DNA of 5,796 bases, taken from Desulfuromonadaceae bacterium GWB2_53_15 (GTDB lineage Bacteria > Desulfobacterota > Desulfuromonadia > Geobacterales > Pseudopelobacteraceae). This document shows positions 1 to 5,796 of this stretch, one piece after another. The notes beneath the pieces are model-generated. The model was not told where the DNA came from. It did not search any database and saw only the letters and a list, made by a program, of their open reading frames with translations. The stretch is taken from positions 1-5,796 of the forward strand of contig MHXL01000065.1 in NCBI GenBank assembly GCA_001824455.1, in the 5' to 3' direction. The first letter of the stretch is position 1, and every line of letters starts with the position of its first letter. Both the position numbers and the translations under genes were made by a program.

Positions 1-3000
1 CTGCCGACATTGGTCGTCCATGTAGAGTTATTGAGGCTGCGATCAACCTGATAGCCGTTATTGCCGGTGACGTGCGGCCAGGTCAAGGTAATGGACGAAG
101 CGGTGATTCCGCTGAAGGTAATTGTGCCCGGTGCCAGCGGTTTTGTCGATTGTGTAACGATGTTGCTGTAAGGGGAATCCGGGGTAACCGGTGGTCCGGA
201 CGGGCCGACAGCCTGAATCTTGTAGCAATAAAAGGTACCGGGGGTCAGGCCGGCATGGTTGTAGGTTATGGTATTGATCGCCTGAACGATAGGTGTGTTC
301 CAGTTGTCATCGGTGCAGCTAGCCCCGGAACGGACTTTCCAGAGCAGTTTATAGCCATTGTCACCATTGACATTGGTCCAGGTCGGGGTCAGCTGGGTAG
401 TAGTTGCACTTGCCGCAGTTGGTGCAGTCATGACCGACGCCGGCGGGGTTACCGTATACCACCGTTCGTCACTCCAGGCAGTATAATCTGTCGCGTTATA
501 CTTGGCTCTCACCCGGAATCTGTAGGTATAGCCGGCAGTTAATCCTGCGATGGATGGTGTATTGATTATTCTGGTGGTGCCGTCTACCGGCTGGGCCTGA
601 TCAAAGGTCGTACAGGCGCCTACAGTACGAACCGTCGGAACCTGGTGGTCTGACGACAGGCACCTTTCAACCTGATAACCATTGATGGCTGTATCAATTT
701 TATTCCATGATATCTCCAGCGGAGTGGTGGTCATAACCGGGGTTCGGTCCGGCCGCTGGTAAAAATGCCCGACTTCCGGTGAAAAATTGGAGAAATTCAT
801 ACTTGTCGCTACCGGCGGTGTGGCGGTCAGCTGGAAGTTGTAGATCTTCGTCTGTTGGCTAGTTCCGGCAGTATGTGGAAGTTTGCCCTGCTGGTATATC
901 CAATACCTGATTGGCGTGAACGTGTCAGTAACCGACAAATCCAGCTGCCTTCTCAACTGCCACGCTCCCCCGGTTGGTGCCGTATAGAGCTTCATGCTGC
1001 CGCCGGTTTTAGAATATCTGAATCTTCCGGACACATCGCTGGTCGGGAACATCTGGTAATCCTGAACACCTGCGACAGGATCGTATATCTGGGTCCAGTA
1101 AGCTTCAATGGCCTGTGCTTCCGGCCTTGGATCAAATATCGAATAGCTGTCACCACTGATGATCTGGTACGGAAACGGGGGATCAACGGTAATGCTGCTG
1201 GCGGTATTGCCGGTGATGGTTCTGAACAGACCGATATTGGGACCGCTGGATATATACAGATAGAAGCCTGTCCACTGGCCAGGAGTCCAGTCCTTGAGCG
1301 GCAGGGTAGAACCTGTGTTTTTCGATGAATCTATAAGCACGGCATTGGTGTTGTTTAAACCGTCCACAGTGCCTCCGTTTGTGACGGCATTGCCGGTAAT
1401 GGCATTGATCCGGTAGTAATCGCCGGAGATCCTGTAGGAATTGCCGCTGGCAATCGGAGAGGCAAAACCGGTCCCCTCCACTGTAACGCTGGTGGCGTCA
1501 TTGCCGGCGATTCTCATTGATTTGCCGGCATTGGGGCCGTCAACCATAACCAGAAAGTAATTCACCCAGATATTGGTAACCCAGTTTGTCGTGCCGGTGG
1601 AATCAACAAGTTTGGTATTGCTGTTTCCGCTGGCAGCGGCTATTCCTGACACTCCGGAGGGGTCTTTGGGGAACTCGCTGTCCAGGGTGATGCTGTTTAC
1701 CGTGTTGGCGGTAACCTTTCTGACCAGCTGGTTATTGGGACCGGATAGGATCTGGATATAGTAATTTTTCCACTGATCGGTGGTCCAGTTTTTCCAGGGT
1801 GTTGTGCCATTGGGCATGGTCCTGCTATCGGTCAGGGTCTTTGAGGCCGATATGTATGTCATGGCCCGACCGGTTTCCTGCAGTGGCGTTCTGCCGCGAT
1901 AAATGTAGGATTGATAATTTTTGGCAATCGGCGCATTCGGTGACGAAAAATCAATCCTTGCCGAGGCGTAGGTATTCTGCAGGTATAAATAGGGGAGTGC
2001 GGAGCTTGCCGGTATCAGGCCGCTCAACACATTGTAGTCTAACTGTGTGTCGAAATCTGCGGATATGATGCTGTAGAGTGTTGTCCCTGCCGTGGCAGAT
2101 GGTTCCGTGGCCGCGTATTTGCGGACATAGATCCAGTCAAGAATAATCTTCCCTTTAGCGGAGGAACCCGTACTGTCACCCAGTGAGAAACTAATGCTGC
2201 TGGGAGTTCCGGTATGGGTGTTTGCATAAATTGCCGCACCAGTGGTTTCATTATAAAGGCCCCAAGCTTTGGTTGCGCTGCTATAGGTCTGGCGCAAGCG
2301 GAAATAGGCATCCTGAGGATAAGCAGTGGCTGTCCAACCGCCGAAATAAACCAAAGGGCTGCCGTCAGAGAAAAATCCCGCATCACCAGCACTTATTCCG
2401 GTGGTCATCGGCCTGATCCGGATGGGAGAGGAGTAAATACTGGCCACTTTGATCCGTGCCTCTGCCAGATTCTCAACTGCCAGGCTTTTGTTAATGTTGG
2501 CGGTTGCATAGCCTGGAGCATCCATGGTGACGACACCTGATCCAACAGTTATGCTGCCGGGGCCTGCCGTGCTCTTTGCCCATGCGGCTCCAAGAGTAGT
2601 GCCATCAAAATCGTCAAAAAATTCAAAAGTAGCTGCCCCATTGCTGGCGCTGGCCGCAGACGGATTACCATAATACATGTAGACATTGTTGTAAGTACCG
2701 GTTTTGAACCAGATCGTGGCGGAAGCGGCACTTGAGGAATCAATCCAGTACGGAAGCTCGGCCTTGGCAGTCTCGTCATAAAACCTGACATCCTCATAAC
2801 CATCCCGCATGCCGGGATAATTTGCCTTTGTTATGGTGATTTTAGTCTGATAGTTTGGTTGGAAATTGGAGATGGTAATTGGAACCTTTTCGGACCAGGA
2901 ACCGATTCCGGTGATCGTAGGTATAGCAGGGAAATTCATCCATAAGAGTTCATAGTTGTAATTGTTGGCAAAGCCGGGAGCCACGGAGGAAAATTCGGCC

Positions 3001-5796
3001 TCACCGTTTGTCAGCGTCAGTTTTGATGTCCCTTTATAGGGCAGGCTTGGGTTAGCGGCCACGGTCGTTGATATGGTCCCGCTACCTTTTGTGGCTGTTA
3101 ATGCAGAGATCATATAACTGTCTGAAGCATTGATATAACCGGTAAATGGTGGTGAAACCGTGAGTGTCGTGGCGGTCATGCCCGCGATCATGCGCGACTG
3201 GCCGTCGTTACTACCAGAGGTCATGATCAGGTAAGCGCCTGTCCAGTTATTTGTTCCCCAGTAATTTGCCGTATCGACAAGCTCTGTGGCGCTGTTACCG
3301 GGGCTGCCCACCGCATTGCCGCGATATGATGCGATCTGTGCGGCCGACGCAATCAGATAGGTGTCGTTCTGGGCAACACTGCTGCTAAACGGCAATGTTA
3401 CAGTAACCGCTCCCGAGGTGGTGTTGCTTGCGATCTTCCTTATCTGGCCCGTGTTGCTTCCCGAGGTCATTATTACGTAATAGTCTTTCAACATGTCTGT
3501 AGACCACCCCCACCCGCCCCAATTGCCGGAAAGCGTCAGATTCTCCGAAAATGTTGTTTGGGTACCACCAGACAACGCTTTGCAGAAATAAGAACCTATC
3601 TGTGCCACCGGCGCAATCAGGTAGGTGTCGGCTAAATTAGATGCATTGGGGAATGCGTCGGTGGTGAGCGTGGTGGTTGTGTTGCTTGTGATTCTGCGCG
3701 CATGGCCGTTGTTGGCGCCCGAGGTCATCATCAGGTAATAGCCGGTCCAGGCGTTTGCCGTCCAGCCGGATCCGGTGTGGTTAAGCTGCGTGGTGGTGCC
3801 TGCTGCGGTGGCTGTACCGAAGAAGGAAGCGATCTGGTAGGTGTCGCCGGCAACAATCGCAGCAGGTAGAGGAGACCCCATAAAGTAGCTGGTGGCGCTA
3901 TTCAGGGTTATTACCCGTTCCTGCCCGATATTGGCGGTATTGACACTGTTGATAATTTTGATCTTGTACCCGACCCATTGCCGACTGTTTCCCCATGGTT
4001 TGGATCCGTCACTGAGACTTTCCAGGGAATAGCCGCCATCGTTACCGGTTGCCACACTGCTGACCGTCTGAAGGATAACGTAGCTGTCGCCCTGGTTGAT
4101 GGTCTCGCTTGTAAATGCCGGGCTTGCATACATGGCGGTCTGGACGCTGCCGGCAATCTTCTTGGTATAGGTGTTCCCGCCGGAGGTGATCACCACCGGT
4201 TGATTGATCCAGTAATCAGCAATAGTCCAGTTTTTAGTCGGATCCTCAATAACGGTGTACGAGGATTCATACTGGGTTTGGGCAACCGAGAGTGCAGGCG
4301 CATTGGGCGGAGTTGTCTTACACTGTGGAGGAGTGCTGTAGACCGCAGGCGGGGGGTTCGTTTCAGTGCTGTACGCCTTTACCTGATAACAATATTCGGT
4401 TGCCAGCGCGAGGCCGGTATGTGTATAGGTTATGGTATTTGTTGCCAGGGCCGTCGCACCCGGAATTGCGGTATATGTGCCGCCGATTCCGGTGGTGCTG
4501 ACCTCCACGGCATAGTTGGTTTCGCCCGGCTGCGCGCCCCAGTTAAGGGTCAACGCTGTGGAACTCGCCGGTGTAACCGTCAGGGTCGGGGTGGTGAGAT
4601 TTGTCCAGGCATACAGAACGTTGCTGACGAGGGATGAATTGCCGGTTGCAGTGGCGGTAATTCTGAACCGGTAATTGGTGCCTGCAGCCAGAGAGGATAT
4701 GGTGGATGTTGTGCCTGACACGCCCGTAGCATGATTACCCCATACTCCATATGAAGCATCAGCGCCTCTGCAGGTGGTTGGATTGGTACTGTCGGTGCAA
4801 GTCGATTTCTCGATGGTATATCCGCTAGCTTCAGGAACGGATGACCAGACCAGAACAATATTCAAAGCTCCCCCGGTGGCGCTGATCAGATTCGGTGTGC
4901 CGAGAATCGTCTTAGCGGCAATGTTATCGCTCAAGGCGGAATATCCGGAAGCATTGCCGGCCTTGACTTTATAATTATAAGTCACATTTGGGCTTAATCC
5001 GGTAACGGTACAAGTGCCGACGCCAATGTCCGTGCAGGTGCCAACATCGACACCGTCGCGTTGCAGTGTGTACTTGGTGGCATTGTAGATGTTGTTGTTC
5101 CAGGTCAGAGTCATCTGGCTATCGGTTATAGCGGTGGCAGCGTTCAGTGTTGGCACCCCCAGGGCTGCTGTGGCGGTTTTCAGGGCACTCCAGCCCGAAG
5201 ACCCGGCAGCATTGTTCGCCCTGACTCTGAAATTGTACACATGGTCAGGTGTCAGTCCGGTAACATTGCAACTGAGAGTGCTGCCGTTCAAGGTACAACC
5301 TGAGGCGACCCATCCGCTGGGCGTTGTTGTATCCTCTTTTTGCAGTTCATAGGAGGTCAGATTCGCACCGCTGACAACAGGGTTTACCCAGGTCAGGGTC
5401 ATGCCGGTGTTGAATATGTTGGTTGGTGTCGCGGGGGACGTAGCCCAGGTCGGCACTGCCAGCGCAGCGGTGCCGGGCTGCACGTTGCTCCAGGCCGAAC
5501 TGCCGCCGGTATTGGTGGCCATGACCCGGAAGCTGTAGGTGATGTTCGGCGTCAGTCCGGTGACGGTGCAGCTGGTAGCTGCTATGTTGGTGCAGTTGTT
5601 GGGGGTCGTGATGTTGGCGAAGCTGGTATCCGGTTCAGTAGACAGCTTTTTCTGCAGGGTATAGGTAGTTGCCCCGGTGGGCGCGTTCCACCCCAGAACC
5701 ATCTGGGTATTGGTGACGCCGGTTGGTGCGTTCAGCGTCGGAGCCACCGGCATGGTCGGTTTGAACTGTTCGTTGCTCGGCAACGAATAGCCAGGG
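1..5796 (-). CDS. Giant secreted multidomain protein (fn3 / DUF2341 / jelly roll / repeats), internal fragment
   Basis: A single minus-strand frame runs across the whole window for 1931 codons without a stop; residue numbers in all entries count from the codon at 5795-5793. The translation is a chain of beta-sandwich modules: fn3 domains at about 17-496 and 1685-1931, eight related repeats at 511-897 and 1318-1554, a DUF2341 domain at 967-1056 and a jelly roll at 1057-1232. The visible part has no signal peptide, transmembrane helix, LPxTG sorting motif or CxxCH haem motif; export and anchoring signals would lie outside the window. It has 15 cysteines, nearly all in fn3 domains in close pairs, which suits an oxidising compartment. 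Family knowledge points to an extracellular adhesin or carbohydrate-binding fibre; a phage tail fibre or archaeal surface protein are alternatives. Met15 (codon at 5753-5751) is not taken as the start: the frame stays open upstream and no Shine-Dalgarno sequence precedes it. Frame and coding status are near certain; the function is inferred. Confidence 0.95.
3..140 (-). other. Fibronectin type III domain 8, cut by the window edge
   Basis: Residues about 1886-1931, only the first half of a domain. PLAPGTITFSGITASSITLTW and NGYQVDRSLNNSTW are the first strands of an fn3 fold, with the core Trp at 1907. The NGYQVDRS strand resembles NGYQVERC of domain 6 but has Ser where domain 6 has Cys. The remainder lies beyond position 1. 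Confidence 0.85.
141..440 (-). other. Fibronectin type III domain 7
   Basis: Residues about 1786-1885. The core is LTPTWTNVNGDNGYKLLWKV (core Trp 1807), followed by NTITYNHAGLTPGTFYCYKI (1843-1862) and a PYSNIVTQS end. The NTITY-x-H-x-GL...YCY signature is shared with domain 5 and with no other domain here. C1827, in a SCTDDNW loop, and C1857 in YCY are the two cysteines and may pair. Confidence 0.9.
441..743 (-). other. Fibronectin type III domain 6
   Basis: Residues about 1685-1785. LEISWNKIDTAINGYQVERC holds the core Trp (1697), and IAGLTAGYTYRFRVRAKYN plus AWSDERW complete the fold. C1712 at the end of the NGYQVER strand and C1728 form a likely loop disulfide placed earlier in the fold than the pairs of domains 1-3. 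It is the first domain of the C-terminal fn3 block. Confidence 0.9.
744..1133 (-). other. Second jelly-roll-like region and linker
   Basis: Residues about 1555-1684. The first part has alternating strands, including GRFRYSKTGGSMKLYTAPTGG (1591-1611) and WQLRRQLDLSV (1612-1622), and closes with TKIYNFQLTAT (1650-1660), an ending reminiscent of concanavalin-like domains. The rest (about 1661-1684) is a Phe/Asn/Pro-rich linker to the next fn3 domain. The jelly-roll assignment is an inference from strand pattern and from the parallel with the first half, where a repeat array also precedes a jelly roll. Confidence 0.45.
1134..1349 (-). repeat. Trp/SGxN repeat, copy 8
   Basis: Residues about 1483-1554. 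It reads NAVLIDSSK, a short insert, W1503 and W1508 in DWTPGQWTGFYLYISSGPN, then FRTITGNTASSITVDPPF and SGDSYSIF. This is the best match to the general consensus among the three downstream copies. It ends the second array. Confidence 0.78.
1425..1625 (-). repeat. Trp/SGxN repeat, copy 7
   Basis: Residues about 1391-1457. NTKLVDSTG leads to W1405 and W1410, the strand NYFLVMVDGPNAGKSMRIAGN (1412-1432), ATSVTVEG and the closing SGNSYRIS. The usual Ser of the SGxN turn is Asp here. A spacer with YYRINAITGNAV (1460-1471) joins it to copy 8. Confidence 0.75.
1626..1844 (-). repeat. Trp/SGxN repeat, copy 6
   Basis: Residues about 1318-1390. It opens with KTLTDS, has W1334, W1337 and W1342, the strand NYYIQILSGPNN (1344-1355), LVRKVTANTVNSITLD and a charged SEFPKD. 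The closing Gly-Asp-x-Tyr motif is missing; the copy runs into a Gly/Ala/Ser-rich stretch (1380-1390). It is the first of three copies with the SGPN form of the turn. Confidence 0.7.
1845..2099 (-). other. Unassigned linker or small domain
   Basis: Residues about 1233-1317. I do not recognise a family. Visible features are a YSIISADFDTQLDYNVLSG segment, tyrosine-rich LPYLYLQNTYA (1267-1277) and NYQSYIYRGR (1293-1302). It separates the DUF2341/jelly-roll core from the second repeat array. It could be a small beta domain whose strands I cannot assign. Confidence 0.4.
2100..2627 (-). other. Concanavalin/LamG-like jelly-roll domain following DUF2341
   Basis: Residues about 1057-1232. It begins with FEFFDDFDG (1057-1065), followed by GAAW and a GSITVGSGVVTMD hairpin. 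It ends with KIILDWIYVRKYAATEP (1216-1232), the DW-x-x-VRKY ending commonly seen in jelly rolls attached to DUF2341. Between these lie alternating strands such as AYFRLRQ and SISFSLGD. The size, about 175 residues, suits a concanavalin-like lectin/glucanase fold. No glycosidase catalytic pair is recognisable, so a binding role is more likely than hydrolysis. Confidence 0.75.
2628..2897 (-). other. DUF2341 domain
   Basis: Residues about 967-1056. The family landmarks appear in the expected order: an opening W (967) with VPITISN, then EDVRFYD (1001-1007), LPYWID (1014-1019), TIWFK (1027-1031) and VYMYYGN (1038-1044). DUF2341 has no established activity; it is found in large secreted proteins, often directly before a jelly-roll domain, and is suspected to take part in binding carbohydrates or surfaces. 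All core motifs are intact here, and the FFDDFDG junction to the next domain is the standard one. Confidence 0.9.
2898..3104 (-). other. Unassigned beta-rich segment before DUF2341
   Basis: Residues about 898-966. I do not recognise a family. The stretch alternates Thr/Ser-rich strands (GSGTISTTV, TSKLTLTNGEAEF) with turns and contains an aromatic YNYELLW motif (946-952) just before DUF2341. It could be a small beta-sandwich, or an N-terminal extension packing on the DUF2341 domain. Confidence 0.45.
3105..3296 (-). repeat. Trp/SGxN repeat, copy 5
   Basis: Residues about 834-897, a canonical copy: ATELVDTANYW (W846), NNWTGAYLIMTSGSNDGQ (849-866), SRMIAG, the TLTVSPPF strand and SDSYMIS at the end. 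The DNA for the copy 4 end and the AQI spacer before it (3334-3366) matches the equivalent copy 3 junction (3598-3630) at 29 of 33 bases, indicating fairly recent internal duplication. Confidence 0.75.
3348..3563 (-). repeat. Trp/SGxN repeat, copy 4
   Basis: Residues about 745-816. YYVIMTSGSNTGQIRKIASN (772-791) is the clearest form of the repeat core, and the copy closes with NDTYLIAS. The usual two-Trp stretch is replaced by a Gly/Trp-rich NWGGWGWSTDM (758-768). On the coding strand this stretch is a run of G blocks. The preceding spacer carries C738, the only cysteine between residue 492 and residue 1712. Confidence 0.75.
3612..3797 (-). repeat. Trp/SGxN repeat, copy 3
   Basis: Residues about 667-728, a canonical copy. 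It runs TTTQLNHT, W678, W683, GYYLMMTSGANNG (685-697), ARRITSNTTTTLTT and the closing ADTYLIAP. The SGxN turn and the following Gly-x-x-Arg-x-Ile strand are both intact. A spacer with an AQI motif joins it to copy 4. Confidence 0.75.
3828..4031 (-). repeat. Trp/SGxN repeat, copy 2
   Basis: Residues about 589-656. It keeps W601 and W607, the VGYKIKI strand, an ERVITLNSATS segment and the closing GDTYQIA (650-656). The SGxN turn is replaced by a longer NSVNTANIGQ loop, so it is the least typical copy. Membership rests on the conserved ends and on its place directly between copies 1 and 3. Confidence 0.6.
4068..4265 (-). repeat. Trp/SGxN repeat, copy 1
   Basis: Residues about 511-576. Diagnostic features are two tryptophans six apart (W523, W529), the hydrophobic strand PVVITSGGN (533-541), a basic-hydrophobic KKIAG, and a closing GDSYVI (569-574). 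It is one of the more divergent copies: the middle part between the KKIAG strand and the closing motif does not show the usual NT..LTV pattern clearly. Confidence 0.62.
4308..4595 (-). other. Fibronectin type III domain 5
   Basis: Residues about 401-496. It has the LTLNWGAQPGETNYAVEV core (Trp 419) and a distinctive NTITYTHTGLALATEYCYQV segment that closely resembles domain 7, about 1380 residues further on. C469 sits inside the YCY motif, and C492 near the domain end is a possible partner. A proline-rich stretch (about 481-500) follows, ending the N-terminal fn3 block and leading into the repeat array. Confidence 0.88.
4596..4904 (-). other. Fibronectin type III domain 4
   Basis: Residues about 298-400. 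Core strands are IVLVWSSVPEASGYTIEKS (Trp 317) and LAAGTNYRFRITATATG. The cysteine pair (C333, C342) is shifted towards the middle of the domain, directly after the GYTIEKS strand and well before the TNYRFRI strand. A Gly/Thr-rich insert (about 343-366) lies between, so this is a divergent subtype. Its two cysteines could still close a short loop. Confidence 0.87.
4905..5162 (-). other. Fibronectin type III domain 3
   Basis: Residues about 212-297, the shortest of the N-terminal set. It has MTLTWNNN (core Trp 232), KYTLQRDG, then CTVTGLSPNVTYNYKVKAGN and GYSALSDN. The C254/C262 pair is again placed immediately before VTGL, as in domains 1 and 2. The loop holding the first cysteine is shorter, which explains the reduced length. 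Confidence 0.92.
5163..5462 (-). other. Fibronectin type III domain 2
   Basis: Residues about 112-211. It shows MTLTWVNP (core Trp 136), the SYELQKED strand, VTGLTPDHVYNFRVRANN and the closing SSGWSAL. C167 and C176 occupy the same pre-VTGL position as the pair in domain 1. The coding DNA for the GLTP region (5251-5270) matches that of domain 1 (5551-5570) at 17 of 20 positions, exactly 300 bases apart, so the two look like a tandem duplication. Confidence 0.92.
5463..5747 (-). other. Fibronectin type III domain 1
   Basis: Residues about 17-111. The fn3 landmarks appear in order: an opening APTL strand, the core Trp in VLGWNAP (37), the YTLQK strand, then VTGLTPNITYSFRVMATN and the closing SSAWSN. 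C68 and C76 lie just before the VTGL strand and probably form a local disulfide. It sits in register with the next domain, about 100 residues apart. Confidence 0.92.

Noticed and set aside
72..542. 156-codon plus-strand open frame
   Set aside because: It is antisense to fn3 domains 6-8, which are clearly coding on the other strand; its sequence is low-complexity Gly/Arg/Cys-rich.
855..1328. 157-codon plus-strand open frame
   Set aside because: It is antisense to repeat copy 8 and the second jelly-roll-like region, with no domain and no ribosome binding site I could identify.
2100..2627. Jelly roll as an active glycoside hydrolase
   Set aside because: The fold type is shared with some hydrolases, but I see no family catalytic motif; the association with DUF2341 and the linker-like context favour a binding role.
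3978..4637. 219-codon plus-strand open frame
   Set aside because: It lies antisense to fn3 domains 4-5 and the first repeats. Its translation is rich in Cys, Arg and Gly with no recognisable domain, as expected from the reverse of a Thr/Gly/Ala-rich coding strand.
4580..4858. Minus-strand 92-codon frame, with similar short ones at 3911-4156, 2549-2803, 2039-2392 and 992-1186
   Set aside because: All are in one minus-strand frame, offset from the domain-bearing frame; none gives recognisable protein, so they are shadows of the large gene.
5751..5753. ATG (Met15) as a possible gene start
   Set aside because: The frame is open to the window edge upstream, the upstream residues read as a normal linker, and there is no Shine-Dalgarno-like sequence before it.
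1..5796. CRISPR array or DNA-level tandem repeats suggested by the recurring patterns
   Set aside because: The recurrences are protein-level domain repeats with diverged DNA; no short identical direct repeats with regular spacers are present.
1..5796. Multihaem cytochrome or metal-reduction component, given a Geobacter-like guess
   Set aside because: No CxxCH motif occurs anywhere in the translation; the cysteine pairs have seven or more residues between them.

Overview
The window is the interior of one very large gene read on the minus strand. Its frame (first codon at 5795, last complete codon ending at 3) is open for 1931 consecutive codons. I translated it from edge to edge and met no stop. 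Neither the true start nor the stop is inside the window, so the gene extends beyond both edges. I see no intergenic DNA, RNA gene, mobile element, CRISPR array, promoter or terminator.

The protein is a mosaic of beta-sandwich modules typical of secreted or surface proteins. Reading from its N-terminal side (high coordinates) it holds: five fibronectin type III (fn3) domains (about 5747-4308); five copies of a roughly 65-residue Trp/SGxN repeat (4265-3105); an unassigned segment (3104-2898); a DUF2341 domain (2897-2628) joined to a concanavalin-like jelly roll (2627-2100); another unassigned segment; three more copies of the same repeat (1844-1134); a second, weaker jelly-roll-like region (1133-744); and three more fn3 domains (743 to the edge), the last cut off. 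The layout is nearly symmetrical: fn3 blocks outside, repeat arrays inside them, DUF2341 plus jelly roll in the middle.

The composition (Thr, Ser, Asn, Gly and Ala rich, modest charge, paired cysteines in the fn3 domains, no transmembrane segment and no CxxCH haem motif) fits an exported, probably surface-attached or released adhesin or carbohydrate-binding fibre. That role is inferred from architecture; no catalytic residues are recognisable. Proteins combining fn3, DUF2341 and jelly rolls are known from environmental bacteria such as Desulfuromonadales/Geobacter-like organisms, and DUF2341 also occurs in archaea. With a base composition near half GC by eye, a deltaproteobacterial-type environmental bacterium is my best but weak guess. 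The strongest candidate for something under-described is the eight-copy repeat family and its arrangement around the DUF2341 core.
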